Positions 34,033 to 44,031 are shown, counted from the stretch's first letter. The stretch is DNA of 64,000 nucleotides from Spirosoma aerolatum (GCF_002056795.1 NZ_CP020104.1:5465501-5529500); one strand, 5' to 3'. Translations and numbers: made by a program. The notes: generated by a model not told the origin, from the letters alone.

Positions 34033-35010
34033 ATGGAAATTATTTCGCGGAATTACGGCTGCTATTTCGACGAATTTAGTCGTAAGTATCCACCTGAATT
34101 TCATCACCATACGGGTTATGCAGAGAGCCACATCAACGTAGCTGATGAGGTTTCGGAGGGCGTTCTGAACGAGATCTGCTTTCAGGGCGTTCGCATTCAC
34201 TATGGTGATTTTCGGACCCGGCAAACCGACACCATTTCGACCACCGAAGACTTTGGCTCGATCGACATGACTTTTCAATTGCAGGGACATACCGATCATG
34301 ACTCCTCCGCTCCCGTGCGTTTGGCTCCCTTTCAGCACAATCTGACCTACCGCCCTTATGCCAATATGCGCAGCCGTATGTCCATCGGTAGCCATCAATA
34401 TGTGGGTATTCAATTAACGGAAACCTTCGTAAGCCGACTGATCGACGACAACTCTCCTTCCTGCGCCAAACTGCTTAACCACATCAGTCAGCGGAAAGCG
34501 ACGATACTGTCGAACCGGAACCTGGTCATTACGCCTGCTTTGCAGATTCAATTGTCAGAGTTGATAGCGCCTAACCGGCCCATTCCTCTCAAACGATTAT
34601 ACCTCGAGTTAACCGTACTCGACTTGTTTCGCCAACAAATTGACCAGGCAGATGCCAGCCAGCGAAACGGAATCTCCTCATTATCTCCCCGCGATGTAGA
34701 GAAGATTATGGCTGTAAAAACATTGCTCGACACCGATCCGCTTGGGCCGTACACACTTCGGCAACTTTGTCGTTCGGTAGGACTGAACGATTTTAAACTA
34801 AAAAAAGGCTTTCGGGAGGTGTTGAGCACCACAGTCTTTAGGTACCTGACCGATCTTCGGATGGCGTATGCCCGGCAGCTACTTCGGGATACAGACTGTA
34901 CGGTCAATGAGGTAGCCAGCCGACTCGGCTACAGTGAAACGCACCATTTTTCGTCGGCTTTCAAACGGAAATTTGGTTATTTACCGAGTCAAGTTGACGC
35001 CGAGCCATAA
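34033..35010 (+). CDS. AraC-family transcriptional regulator
   Basis: The protein has 325 residues. The N-terminal part has no recognised ligand domain. The C-terminal 100 residues are a double helix-turn-helix: YTLRQLCRSVGLNDFKLKKG and CTVNEVASRLGYSETHHFSS, ending AFKRKFGYLPSQ, the AraC signature. It is followed by a 16-bp gap to a thioredoxin-fold gene on the same strand, which it may regulate. The ligand is unknown. Confidence 0.9.
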   Translation: MEIISRNYGCYFDEFSRKYPPEFHHHTGYAESHINVADEVSEGVLNEICFQGVRIHYGDFRTRQTDTISTTEDFGSIDMTFQLQGHTDHDSSAPVRLAPFQHNLTYRPYANMRSRMSIGSHQYVGIQLTETFVSRLIDDNSPSCAKLLNHISQRKATILSNRNLVITPALQIQLSELIAPNRPIPLKRLYLELTVLDLFRQQIDQADASQRNGISSLSPRDVEKIMAVKTLLDTDPLGPYTLRQLCRSVGLNDFKLKKGFREVLSTTVFRYLTDLRMAYARQLLRDTDCTVNEVASRLGYSETHHFSSAFKRKFGYLPSQVDAEP

Positions 35011-35026
35011 ACCACACCTAGTTTTT

Positions 35027-36433
35027 ATGCGAACAACCCGTTACCGATTAATTCTCTGCCAGTTTTTGGTCTTAACTCTTTCCATAACCAGTCAAGGCAG
35101 GCCACTTATTTCCGACGAACCATCAGGCGGTATTCGATTCTTTAAAGGCTCCTGGCAGCAAGTACTGGCCGAAGCGAAACGACAAAACAAACCGGTGTTC
35201 GTCGATGTGTATACAACCTGGTGCCCACCCTGCAAACGCATGGCCAAAGAAGCGTTTCCAAATCCTAAAATCGGGTCTACCTTCAATGTCCACTTCATTA
35301 ACTACCAGTTGGATGCCGAAAAAGGCGAGGGTATCGACGTTGCCAAACTATATGCGGTTGCCAGCTATCCGACAGCCCTGTACATCACTCCAGATGGCGC
35401 GTTGATTCATCGGGCGGTAGGTTATGGTGGCATCAATGGGATGCTCGATCAGGTAGAGCATGTGCTGCGCATTCCTGCGTTGAAAGCAACGCTTGTCAAA
35501 GGGGATAAGGATTTTGCCAACGGTCGACGCGATCCCGAATTTCTCAAGAAATACCTGGTGATGCGTCAGTCGCTTGGCCGGCCTACGAGCGACGTGCTGG
35601 ATGTGTATCTGACAACCCTGTCTGACTCCGCCCGAACCGCTCCCGAAACCATAGCCTTTATTGCCAATAACCTCCAGACGACGGATTCTCAGGCTTTCGA
35701 TTTTTTAATCAGGAACCGCCCACCAGTTCTCTCGGCTGACCCTGTCAAACGAAACCTGGCGACAACCGTATTGAAAGCCATTCTTCGTACGCTCGACAAT
35801 GATTATAAACAGGCTGTTTCGACCACTGATGAAACACTGCTGGAAAAAATAATTGCCAACAGTGAACGCAACACTACTTCGGCTAACCCGTTTATGCAGC
35901 GAACAGAGTCGATAAAACAGGAAGCCGCTACAAGCTACCGATTGAGGTTTTTTAAGCAAACCAGAAACTTTACCCGCTACCAGTCAATTGCAGAATCCGA
36001 GGCTCAATCCCTTATGGCTCAGTCAGTCACCGAACTACATACGGCCGATTCGCTTGCTTCGATACGACTCCAAAATATGATGCGGTTTATGCCCGATTCA
36101 ATAAAGAACCGATTAGCCAGCACCCTGGCGGGCAAGCCGATGAACGACCAGATGATGTCGTGGAAAGTGGCCCATTCACTCTGTGAGCTAGCCGACACCT
36201 ATCGCCAGCAAGGCAGTTCGACGGCCAGCTGGCAGATAGCAATTCCCTGGATCGAACGATCGCTGGTTCTTTATCGGTCACACGAATCGCTGCATACCTA
36301 CGCCCAACTGCTCCATAAACTTGGCCGTAACCAGGAAGCCCTTACTTATCAGAAACAGGCCATCGTCGACGCGCAAAAAGCAGGCTGGCCTACCGACGAG
36401 TACGAGAGCGAATTAAGAAAGATGAATCCGTAA
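35027..36433 (+). CDS. secreted thioredoxin-fold protein with long helical C-terminus
   Basis: The protein has 468 residues. A signal peptide occupies about 1-25. Residues 35-155 are thioredoxin-like with FVDVYTTWCPPCKRMAKEAF; the WCPPC motif gives the redox pair. The cis-Pro is in SYPTALYITPDG. The remaining 300 residues are helical and resemble TPR-type repeats (LHTYAQLLHKLGRNQEALTY near the end). It may reduce or fold periplasmic proteins. The ATG at 35027 was chosen over an upstream frame because it starts the signal peptide. Confidence 0.85.
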   Translation: MRTTRYRLILCQFLVLTLSITSQGRPLISDEPSGGIRFFKGSWQQVLAEAKRQNKPVFVDVYTTWCPPCKRMAKEAFPNPKIGSTFNVHFINYQLDAEKGEGIDVAKLYAVASYPTALYITPDGALIHRAVGYGGINGMLDQVEHVLRIPALKATLVKGDKDFANGRRDPEFLKKYLVMRQSLGRPTSDVLDVYLTTLSDSARTAPETIAFIANNLQTTDSQAFDFLIRNRPPVLSADPVKRNLATTVLKAILRTLDNDYKQAVSTTDETLLEKIIANSERNTTSANPFMQRTESIKQEAATSYRLRFFKQTRNFTRYQSIAESEAQSLMAQSVTELHTADSLASIRLQNMMRFMPDSIKNRLASTLAGKPMNDQMMSWKVAHSLCELADTYRQQGSSTASWQIAIPWIERSLVLYRSHESLHTYAQLLHKLGRNQEALTYQKQAIVDAQKAGWPTDEYESELRKMNP

Positions 36434-36575
36434 AGAGTAGCCAGTTTTAGGCATCCGTCTGGTAAGTAAGTCAGCTCGTCAGCAGATTTTCCAGGCTGAT
36501 GCATAATTTTAATCCCCCTCAGCACAGTGAATCCGGGATTTAGACGGAACTTCCGTGTTTTAATTCCCTCGTCTT

Positions 36576-37130
36576 ATGTTCACCAATGCAAACGCTGGAC
36601 CGTTCGAACGGTTTGCTTCCAAAGCTACACAGGCTACGGGTTCATCCATGGCTTTCCTACTAGCCCTACTCACCATCATTATCTGGATTATTACCGGACC
36701 TATTTTCGGCTATTCCGACACCTGGCAACTGGTTATCAATACTGGCACCACAATCATTACCTTTCTGATGGTTTTTCTAATTCAGAAATCCCAGAATAAA
36801 GACTCACTGGCTATGCAGGTCAAACTCAATGAACTGATCGCCGTGAACCGTAAAGCCAGCAATCGACTGTTGAATGTAGAGGATTTGTCGGAAGAAGAAA
36901 TTCGGGCCCTACACCGCTTTTTTGGCGAATTAGCCGAACGGGCCAAATCAGAAACCAGCCTCTCTATATCGCACTCAATTGAAGAAGCCGAAGAAATTCA
37001 TCAGGAAAAGGTAGAGGATTTTCACCAGCGGAAATCCAGTCGGCTTAAAAATCGGGACACCGTCGCTCCGCCGTCGGAAAGTTCAAAAAGGAAAAGCACC
37101 AAAACACCGCCCCCTTCCCAACCCCAATAG
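36576..37130 (+). CDS. low-affinity iron permease-family membrane protein
   Basis: The protein has 184 residues. Two membrane helices (about 25-45, FLLALLTIIIWIITGP; and 52-70, TIITFLMVFLIQ) match PF04120: FERFASKATQATGSS, GPIFGYSDTWQLVINTGTTI and IQKSQNKDSLAMQVKLNELI are the family's hallmarks. The C-terminal 90 residues are charged and helical, then basic with a Lys/Pro-rich tail that is probably disordered. Bacterial members were named from yeast Fet4, but iron transport is unproven for them. Confidence 0.85.
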   Translation: MFTNANAGPFERFASKATQATGSSMAFLLALLTIIIWIITGPIFGYSDTWQLVINTGTTIITFLMVFLIQKSQNKDSLAMQVKLNELIAVNRKASNRLLNVEDLSEEEIRALHRFFGELAERAKSETSLSISHSIEEAEEIHQEKVEDFHQRKSSRLKNRDTVAPPSESSKRKSTKTPPPSQPQ

Positions 37131-37291
37131 CGTTGCAGTCTAATTGTTAATCCAACATTTTTTCGGACCAGATTGACCAAACGCATTTGGTCGAGTCTAT
37201 TCAGGTAAGCGTTACCTGAACAGTCCGTCATGAAGTTGGTTTATGTATCATAGCGCTCCACACTTACCCTATTTTCAGCTTATTTCAACGT

Positions 37292-39331
37292 ATGAATCAG
37301 CCGATCGCTGCTCAATTTTCACCCCTATTGTCAGATGAAGAGTCTTTATTGCGACGATCGTACGGCCAGTTCCAGACGGCATTGAGCATTGGACTCATTG
37401 CTACCTGGTTCTGGGACATAAGCAATGATAAACTGTATGGCGATCCTAACCTGCTGCGGATGTTCGATGTAGCCGATACACAGGCGTCAAGAGATGGGCT
37501 TCCATTGAGTACCTTTACCAATAACATTCACCCCGACGATCGTGACCGAGTTTTACAACAAATTGACGAGTCGATTCGACTGGGTCGGACGTACGAAGCC
37601 GAATATCGCGTTTTAAGTGCAAATCAGGAGAACAAATGGGTATTGGCTCGTGGTCAGGCCACGTACAATAATCAACATAAGCCGCTTACATTTTCGGGCA
37701 TACTGATCGACCTGACCGAGCGCAAAAAAGCTGAGCTACGCTCTCAATTAGCCGAAGATCGACTTCGGCTCGCTATAGATTCCGCCCAACTCGGAACCTG
37801 GGATTTTAATCCCATCACCCAAACCCTGATCTGGTCGGATCGCTGCAAAGAACTGTTCGGGCTTTCGCCATCGGCGCATGTCGATTATGGTGTTTTCTTG
37901 CAGGGGCTACACCCCGATGATCGGGAGCGTACCGACCAGGCCGTACAGGAAGCCCTACGGCCCGGTAGTTCAGGACGTTATGACATTGAATACCGAACTG
38001 TTGGTATCGAAGATGGGCAGCTTCGCTGGATCAGGGCCAATGGGCAGGCTATTTTCAGTAAAGAAGGGATTGTTCAGGGCTTTATCGGTACCGTGATCGA
38101 CATTACCGACAGCAAACGCAACGAAGCAGTCCTGCACCAACTTGTAGTTGAACAAACGCAGAATCTGGAACGGCAAACCCATCATTTACGCACCATTCTG
38201 GATGCCTCTCTGAATAGCATCATCGCCATGACGGCCATTCGGGACGATACCCGCCAGATTGTCGACTTCATGATGGACACTGCTAATCAGGCTGTTATAC
38301 GCAGTAACTTTATGGAGCCTGAACAGATCATTGGTCGTAGACTGCTGACGGTCTTTCCGGGGAATAAAGAGAACGGTTTTTTCGACCTGTATGTCCGGGT
38401 TGTTGAAACGGGCCGGGCGGAGCAGAGTACTCAATATTATCGGGATGAGTTTGGACTGGAAGGCTGGTTCGAAGTATCGGCGGTTAAACAGGGGGAAGAT
38501 GGGCTGGTGGTGACCTACAATAACATTACCGAACGGAAAAAGACGGAACTGGCTGCCCAACAGCAAGCCCTCGAACTCAAAACGGCGAATGCAGAACTCA
38601 AACGGTCGAACGAGAATCTTCAGCAGTTTGCCCATATTGCGTCGCACGATTTACAGGAACCGCTCCGGCGTATTCAGTCGTTCAGTGATCTGCTCAAAAC
38701 GCAGTTTGCCGATAACCTGTCCGATGGGGAATCGGACATGATTTACCGGATTCAGCGATCAGCACAACGGATGCAGCTGCTCATCAAAGATTTGCTTACG
38801 TATTCAAAGCTGAGTACCCAGCGGGAGCCATTTGCTACGGTTCAGCTTACCGACGTGCTCGAAGACGTTGTCAGCGATCTGGAAATGAGCATCACCGAAA
38901 AACAGGCTACCGTAACTGTCGATGGTTTACCAACTGTGCTGGGCAGTTCATCCCGCTTACGGCAACTGTTCCAGAACCTGATTGCCAATGCCCTGAAATT
39001 TGTCCCAGTCGAACGCAAACCCATTATTCAGGTATCGGCGCGGGCAGCAACCGCCGACGAACTCCCCGCCCGGTTACAGGATCAATCAGCCAGTTCATTC
39101 TGGCTGATTAGGATAATCGATAATGGAATCGGCTTCGATGAGCGCTATAAAGACCGAATTTTTACCCCTTTCCAACGGCTGCACGACGCCGGGTCTTATA
39201 CCGGAACCGGTATAGGGCTGGCTATTTGTCAACGGGTTGCCGAAAGCCACGGTGGAGCGATTGATGTAAGCAGCCAGCCTTATCAGGGCTCAACGTTCAA
39301 GGTTTTTCTACCGATGCTGGCGTCCCTATAA
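37292..39331 (+). CDS. PAS-domain sensor histidine kinase (soluble)
   Basis: The protein has 679 residues with no membrane segment. Three PAS/PAC modules (about 25-150, 155-285, 300-415) carry signatures such as ILIDLTERKKAEL and VIDITDSKRNEA. A coiled linker leads to HisKA with FAHIASHDLQEPLRRIQSF (phospho-acceptor His), then an HATPase with LIANALKFVP, DNGIGFDERY and GTGIGLAICQR. A PAS-type kinase of this plan senses light, redox or small ligands. It is convergent with the phytochrome operon, 9 bp from the heme oxygenase stop, so a shared role in light or redox signalling is possible. It could also use the neighbouring response regulator. Confidence 0.92.
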   Translation: MNQPIAAQFSPLLSDEESLLRRSYGQFQTALSIGLIATWFWDISNDKLYGDPNLLRMFDVADTQASRDGLPLSTFTNNIHPDDRDRVLQQIDESIRLGRTYEAEYRVLSANQENKWVLARGQATYNNQHKPLTFSGILIDLTERKKAELRSQLAEDRLRLAIDSAQLGTWDFNPITQTLIWSDRCKELFGLSPSAHVDYGVFLQGLHPDDRERTDQAVQEALRPGSSGRYDIEYRTVGIEDGQLRWIRANGQAIFSKEGIVQGFIGTVIDITDSKRNEAVLHQLVVEQTQNLERQTHHLRTILDASLNSIIAMTAIRDDTRQIVDFMMDTANQAVIRSNFMEPEQIIGRRLLTVFPGNKENGFFDLYVRVVETGRAEQSTQYYRDEFGLEGWFEVSAVKQGEDGLVVTYNNITERKKTELAAQQQALELKTANAELKRSNENLQQFAHIASHDLQEPLRRIQSFSDLLKTQFADNLSDGESDMIYRIQRSAQRMQLLIKDLLTYSKLSTQREPFATVQLTDVLEDVVSDLEMSITEKQATVTVDGLPTVLGSSSRLRQLFQNLIANALKFVPVERKPIIQVSARAATADELPARLQDQSASSFWLIRIIDNGIGFDERYKDRIFTPFQRLHDAGSYTGTGIGLAICQRVAESHGGAIDVSSQPYQGSTFKVFLPMLASL

Positions 39332-39340
39332 GTACCTGAT

Positions 39341-39940
39341 TCAAGCACGGCAATGGCTGGGCAAACGGACGCCTGAGAGCGAGCGAAAAAGGGTCTGGTA
39401 GTTGATGAATGCCTGCTTGGCCCCCGCCACTACATCGTCGGCATGGTTTGCACCGGCTGAAGTCAGAAAAGCGCCAAATTGTTTCCAGCTGGCGCCCGTA
39501 GCCGGGCCATAACCCTGAAAAAACCGGGCATGTGTAAGCAAGGGCTCAATGGCCATATTGTTCTGTAGCCATTTCCAGATCACAGTGCCTCCCAGCATAG
39601 ACCCTTCCCCTACATAAGCTGCACCCAATAAGGAAGCTGGCGACCATTCGCGAAACAAGTCCGATTTGGCAGGGAGAATGGGGACATTCAAGTAGTCAAG
39701 ATCACTAAGAAGCCAGGCTGTTTTTCGACGCGTATCGGGGTTATAGTCCTGAAAAAAATCGGGGTATCGATCAATAGCCGCTTCTAACCCCTGGTGAAAA
39801 TGCAGATGGGTATACAGTAAATGGGTGTATTGATCGGTCGAAAGCGAGCCATTCTGTAAGTCGTCGGTGTAAAATAGCGTCTCCGTTTGGCGATGCAGGG
39901 GTTGAGTTTCGTACCGCAGTCGTTCCAGCAACGTCATCAT
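39341..39940 (-). CDS. bphO: biliverdin-forming heme oxygenase
   Basis: The protein has 199 residues, a helical fold with the proximal His16 in ETQPLHRQTETL and a distal-helix block LLGAAYVGEGSMLGGTVIW with the glycine-rich kink, as in BphO/HmuO enzymes. It oxidises haem to biliverdin, the chromophore of bacteriophytochromes. The start overlaps the upstream response regulator stop by 4 bp, so the gene is translationally coupled. This operon position strongly supports chromophore supply for the phytochrome gene upstream. Confidence 0.9.
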   Translation of the reverse strand: MMTLLERLRYETQPLHRQTETLFYTDDLQNGSLSTDQYTHLLYTHLHFHQGLEAAIDRYPDFFQDYNPDTRRKTAWLLSDLDYLNVPILPAKSDLFREWSPASLLGAAYVGEGSMLGGTVIWKWLQNNMAIEPLLTHARFFQGYGPATGASWKQFGAFLTSAGANHADDVVAGAKQAFINYQTLFRSLSGVRLPSHCRA

Positions 39941-40368
39941 GTATAATCGATTCGGGTATTTTTATCCAGCCAGAAATCACACAATTGGTCAATAAGCGTT
40001 CGAGTGGCCGGATAACTTCCCGGCTTTACTACGTAGGCGTTTACCCCTGCCTCATAAGCCGATCGAATGTCTCTGGGACTATCCGACGTGCTGAAGGCAA
40101 CGATAGGCAGAAAACGGGTGCGGTCAACGGCACGAGTCTGCTCAATAATGTCAAACCCACTGATACCATCCAGATTCAGGTCCATCAGAACCAGCTTAGG
40201 CAATTGGGGCCTGAATGTCTGATACGAACCTTTTCCCAGCAAATAATTGATAGCCTCGGTGCCACTGGACAAGACCATGTAGGTAATGTGTCGATCCAGC
40301 TTCTGCATCAATCGACCAAATATATCCGCATCATTCGGATCGTCTTCTATATATAAAACATCTGCCAT
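39937..40368 (-). CDS. single-domain response regulator (Rcp1-like)
   Basis: The protein has 143 residues, receiver domain only. The acidic pair is Asp9/10, phospho-acceptor Asp63 in LMDLNLDGISG, Thr/Ser near 93-95 and Lys115 in YVVKPGSY. The length and extra loop (TFRPQLPK) match Rcp1-type regulators that pair with cyanobacterial-style phytochromes. It lies between bphP (8 bp upstream) and bphO (4-bp overlap), forming one operon. It has no output domain, so it must act by protein contact or phosphorelay. Confidence 0.93.
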   Translation of the reverse strand: MADVLYIEDDPNDADIFGRLMQKLDRHITYMVLSSGTEAINYLLGKGSYQTFRPQLPKLVLMDLNLDGISGFDIIEQTRAVDRTRFLPIVAFSTSDSPRDIRSAYEAGVNAYVVKPGSYPATRTLIDQLCDFWLDKNTRIDYT

Positions 40369-40376
40369 ACAACAAC

Positions 40377-42620
40377 TTACACTAAGGGTACAGCAGGAAA
40401 TGAAATAGAAAAGGTGGCTCCTCGATCGGGTTCGCTTCGGAACCAGATTTTCCCCTGATGTCGATTGATGATTCGTTTTACGATTGCCAAACCGACGCCC
40501 GATCCTTCGTAATTTCGCGCGTTTTCCAGGCGTTTAAACAAATCGAACATCTTACCGGCCTGTTTCATATCAAACCCTATACCATTGTCTTCTATGGTGT
40601 AAACAACTTCGTCGTCAGTTTGTTGGCCGTTTATTCGAACTACAGCGTCGGTTTTATGCTGCGTATATTTCACCGCATTGCCAATCAGGTTAGTAAATAG
40701 CTGAAGCGCCATAGTCGAGTCGGCGTTGATAGGCGGTGTATTACCAATCTCAATTTGCAACGAACGGCCTTTAGCGGTTACCAGTAGCTCTTCCCGAATG
40801 CCTTCCAGCAACTGGCGCATATCGATCGACTGCGTATCCAGATCCGTACGCCCCATCCGCGAGTAATAAAGAATATGCCGGATCAGGCTGCGCATGCGCT
40901 CGGTGGAATCAATGATTTTCTGGAAAAGCGCCTGCGCATCTTCGTCAAAATCTTTCCCATGCTCTTCCAGCAAAATTTCGGAATAACATCGAATGGATGA
41001 CAAAGGAGTTCGCAGATCATGTGAGACCGTATAGCTGAACGCATCCAGCTCTTCGTAAGCTACCTGAAGCCGCTGATTCAGCATTCGGATGGCGTTGGCC
41101 TGCTTCGTTAATACTTGCAAAATATCTTCCCGTAGCTTCACCACTGTACCAATTTCCGTTTCAGTCCAGTGATTCGACGTGTTTCGTACAATCTCCGTCC
41201 AGGCTTCAAAGCTCTTGCGGGGGCTTAGCCGAAGCTGCCCATCGCCACCAACCGTTACGGGCTTATCGGGGTTCCCGGCCCACGTCACTTCCCGAATCCG
41301 TTCGGGTTTGAACCAGAGCACATATTCTTTGAGTTCCCGCGACAGGGCAATGGCCAGCATACCCGCTCCCACTTCCCGAAATGCCTCAGCGGGTGGATAT
41401 AAACTGGTCAGATGGTTGGTTTCCAGAAATGTTTCGGCGTTTGTTGTCGTCAGCCACTGCCCAAGCTCCCAAAGCTGCGCTTCGCTGGGAGTTTGGCCAA
41501 GCTGGTAAATTTTGTCGTTGAACAACAGCGCTACTCCCGTCGCATTGGTCACATCGAGCGCGGTAACCGGAAACTTGGTTAGTGCCCGGGCTACATCGTC
41601 GGTCAGCAGCAGTTGCTCATGAAGTCGTTGCGCATTCTGAGTGTATTGCAGCAGATTGGTTTTATCCTCCTCACTCCGCCGAAACTCCAGGGCCGACGAT
41701 AGCAACTGACTCACAAATTTTGCCGCCTGCCGGGCCGGATAATCGACAAAACGGGGCGTTGTGTTATGGCATGAAATCAGGCCCCACAATTCGCCCCGAT
41801 AAAGAAGCGAGATGCTCATAGACGCCTGAACGCCCATATTTTTGAGATACTCAATATGAATGGGCGATACAGCTCGCAGCACCGAGTGCGTCAGATCGAG
41901 CGGTTGGTCAACCGGCCAGTCGGGAATCGATAATATTCGGGAGGGTGTACTTCCTACATCGGCAATTAATCGAACCAGGTTGATTTTATACAACTCTCTG
42001 GCCTGACGTGGAATGTCGGATGCCGGATAGTGGAGCCCTAAATACGGTTCAAGGTGATCGTCTTTAGCCTCGGCTACCACATGACCATGCCAGTCGGGGC
42101 TAAACTGATACACCATGACCCGGTCGTACCCGATAATGGTCTTGATACGCTGGGCTGTATTCTGCAACAAGTCGGGCAATGTACGGCTGGCCTGCACTTC
42201 GGTCAGCGACTGCGCAATCAACTGCTGATTGATGGCTGTATTCCGTTCATCGCCCGCCGATTCCCACTCCAGAATAATCAACCCCTGGTATTCATGGATG
42301 ATCAGATTCCAGGTTCTGTCGTTCAGCGTTACCGGCTGTGGGTTGATCGTTTCCCACGAATGGTTTCGCCGACCGACATTCAGCAACTCAATGACTGTAC
42401 TGGCTGGTAGTTCGGTGCCCGAAAATAGTGTATCGATCGACTTCCCCAGCAGATCGGTAGCTGGCATGCCTAACAGATCGACGATGTTATCACTGGCATG
42501 AACAACAGAATAAGTGTCAGGCAGAATGGCCAGCAAGTAACCATGCGACTGTACGTGTCCGAGTATGTGGATTGGTTCGCGTTCGCAGTTAGTTAGGTCA
42601 ACAGTAAATGCACTCATCAA
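40377..42620 (-). CDS. bphP: bacteriophytochrome histidine kinase
   Basis: The protein has 747 residues. PAS-GAF-PHY layout: N-terminal TNCEREPIHILGHVQSHG with Cys12, the site where biliverdin is usually attached; GAF with YPASDIPRQARELY (DIP motif) and SPIHIEYLKNMGV and GLISCHN (chromophore His residues); PHY (about 330-490); HisKA with FSYTVSHDLRTPLSSIRCYS; HATPase with LIGNAVKYTQ and GSGVGLAIVKR. It senses red/far-red light. The regulator and heme oxygenase follow in the same operon. No membrane anchor is present. Confidence 0.95.
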   Translation of the reverse strand: MMSAFTVDLTNCEREPIHILGHVQSHGYLLAILPDTYSVVHASDNIVDLLGMPATDLLGKSIDTLFSGTELPASTVIELLNVGRRNHSWETINPQPVTLNDRTWNLIIHEYQGLIILEWESAGDERNTAINQQLIAQSLTEVQASRTLPDLLQNTAQRIKTIIGYDRVMVYQFSPDWHGHVVAEAKDDHLEPYLGLHYPASDIPRQARELYKINLVRLIADVGSTPSRILSIPDWPVDQPLDLTHSVLRAVSPIHIEYLKNMGVQASMSISLLYRGELWGLISCHNTTPRFVDYPARQAAKFVSQLLSSALEFRRSEEDKTNLLQYTQNAQRLHEQLLLTDDVARALTKFPVTALDVTNATGVALLFNDKIYQLGQTPSEAQLWELGQWLTTTNAETFLETNHLTSLYPPAEAFREVGAGMLAIALSRELKEYVLWFKPERIREVTWAGNPDKPVTVGGDGQLRLSPRKSFEAWTEIVRNTSNHWTETEIGTVVKLREDILQVLTKQANAIRMLNQRLQVAYEELDAFSYTVSHDLRTPLSSIRCYSEILLEEHGKDFDEDAQALFQKIIDSTERMRSLIRHILYYSRMGRTDLDTQSIDMRQLLEGIREELLVTAKGRSLQIEIGNTPPINADSTMALQLFTNLIGNAVKYTQHKTDAVVRINGQQTDDEVVYTIEDNGIGFDMKQAGKMFDLFKRLENARNYEGSGVGLAIVKRIINRHQGKIWFRSEPDRGATFSISFPAVPLV

Positions 42621-43067
42621 TCAACTAGTTGAGTAAAGTGGGTTAAAACGTATGCTCTGACCAGATCATAAGTCGGGACTGCTCATATTGGCCAGAATAA
42701 CGTCAATGAAACGTCTGCCGTTACAGTCAAACCGTATCGGTAAAGCGCAATATACGCATACAATATGGCAATACATTGAAACTCTATAAACCAACAGGGC
42801 TTTTTATTACTACTGATGTATACCGAACAACGTATACGATAGATTACTAGGAAGAAAACTATGGATAATGTAGCGCAGAACTCCTCAACCACCAGCAAGT
42901 GCGCCTTATAAAAACCATAGGGTTAACCAGATGTTTTGCGAATGTTGCGTGAATCTTCTCGTGCTTACGAACAAATGCATTTATTTGACGAAAAATTCAG
43001 ACGTGCGGAAGAAGTTTACCAGAGCCGTCGGTTCACGTAATAGTTTTCTTACCTAAATCCTTACTAC
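42621..43067. other. 447-bp intergenic region between bphP and rbsK
   Basis: This gap separates divergent genes and must hold both promoters. TACGTTTT on the minus strand, 25-32 bp before bphP, resembles a -7 box, but no good -33 partner was found. A 32-codon frame at 42942-43040 (starting MLRESSRAYEQMHLFDEKF) ends 28 bp before rbsK; its charged helical composition could be real, but nothing else supports it. No repeat was seen. Confidence 0.45.
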
Positions 43068-43973
43068 ATGCCAGGTCAGATTTTAGTAGTTGGTAGCTCA
43101 AACACGGACATGGTTGTTCAAACGACCAAACTACCAGCCCCCGGCGAAACCGTACTAGGCGGTACTTTTTTCATGAATCCTGGCGGGAAAGGGGCCAATC
43201 AGGCCGTGGCGGCTGCCCGTTTGACAGGGAACGTAACCTTTGTAGCCAAAGTTGGGACCGATATCTTTGGCGAGCAGGCTGTTGCCGGATTTCGTCAGGA
43301 AGGGATCAATACGACTTATATTCAAAGTGACCCTGATCATCCGTCGGGCGTGGCGTTAATTAACGTCGATGCTGCGGGCGAAAACTGTATTACGGTAGCT
43401 CCCGGAGCGAATGCCCAGCTCCGCCCCGCCGAAACCAATCCGGCCCTGGCGTCAGCCGAAACGGATGCACTAGTGCTGGTACAGCTCGAAATCCCGCTGG
43501 ATACGGTGGTTCATATTATAGGCGAAGCGGCTACGCGTGGCTTACGGGTTATTTTAAACCCAGCTCCTGCCCAGCCCTTGCCCGATGAACTGTTTCCAAA
43601 TTTATTTCTAATAACTCCGAACGAAACCGAAGCCGAACTTCTGACCGGCATTCGGGTTGATGACCTGTCAGGCGCCGGACAGGCTGCTCAGAAATTGCAT
43701 GCAATGGGCGTATCGAACGTCATTATTACCCTGGGGTCCAAAGGAGCCTATCTATCGACCGGCACGCAGAGTCAGCTTATCGCTACGCCCCCCGTAAAAG
43801 CTGTCGATACTACGGCCGCTGGCGATTGCTTCAATGGCGCCCTGGCTGTTGCGCTGGCCGAAGGACAGCCTTTACCCGATGCAATCGCCTTCGCCTGCAA
43901 AGCCGCTTCCATTTCCGTCACACGTATGGGTGCTCAGGCGTCCATGCCCCGTCGAAACGAAGTTAACGAATAA
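43068..43973 (+). CDS. rbsK: ribokinase
   Basis: The protein has 301 residues, usual for RbsK. PfkB signatures are present: the N-terminal VGSSNTDMVVQTTKLPAPGE (ribose-binding), NPGGKGANQAVAAARL, VLVQLEIPLDTV, LITPNETEAELLTGI, and the C-terminal DTTAAGDCFNGALAVAL with the catalytic Asp. It phosphorylates D-ribose at O5 with ATP to feed the pentose phosphate pathway. It is a single gene here; no ribose transporter or hydrolase is adjacent. Confidence 0.95.
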   Translation: MPGQILVVGSSNTDMVVQTTKLPAPGETVLGGTFFMNPGGKGANQAVAAARLTGNVTFVAKVGTDIFGEQAVAGFRQEGINTTYIQSDPDHPSGVALINVDAAGENCITVAPGANAQLRPAETNPALASAETDALVLVQLEIPLDTVVHIIGEAATRGLRVILNPAPAQPLPDELFPNLFLITPNETEAELLTGIRVDDLSGAGQAAQKLHAMGVSNVIITLGSKGAYLSTGTQSQLIATPPVKAVDTTAAGDCFNGALAVALAEGQPLPDAIAFACKAASISVTRMGAQASMPRRNEVNE

Positions 43974-43975
43974 AT

Positions 43976-44025
43976 CCCTCTCCCCGGTTTCCCTCCCATT
44001 TTGGTAGAGGAACTGGGGGAGAGGG
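43976..44025. terminator. hairpin between convergent rbsK and deacetylase genes
   Basis: CCCTCTCCCCGGTTT at 43976-43990 pairs with AACTGGGGGAGAGGG at 44011-44025 (13 of 15). It starts 2 bp after the rbsK stop and ends 6 bp before the next stop. Confidence 0.75.
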
Positions 44026-44031
44026 TTGGTA

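Noticed and set aside
42683..42898. 71-codon frame upstream of bphP
   Set aside because: It is hydrophobic by chance in AT-rich DNA, with no signal or neighbour support.
42942..43040. 32-codon charged frame before rbsK
   Set aside because: Composition is plausible, but there is no second line of evidence, so it is noted in the intergenic entry and not called as a gene.
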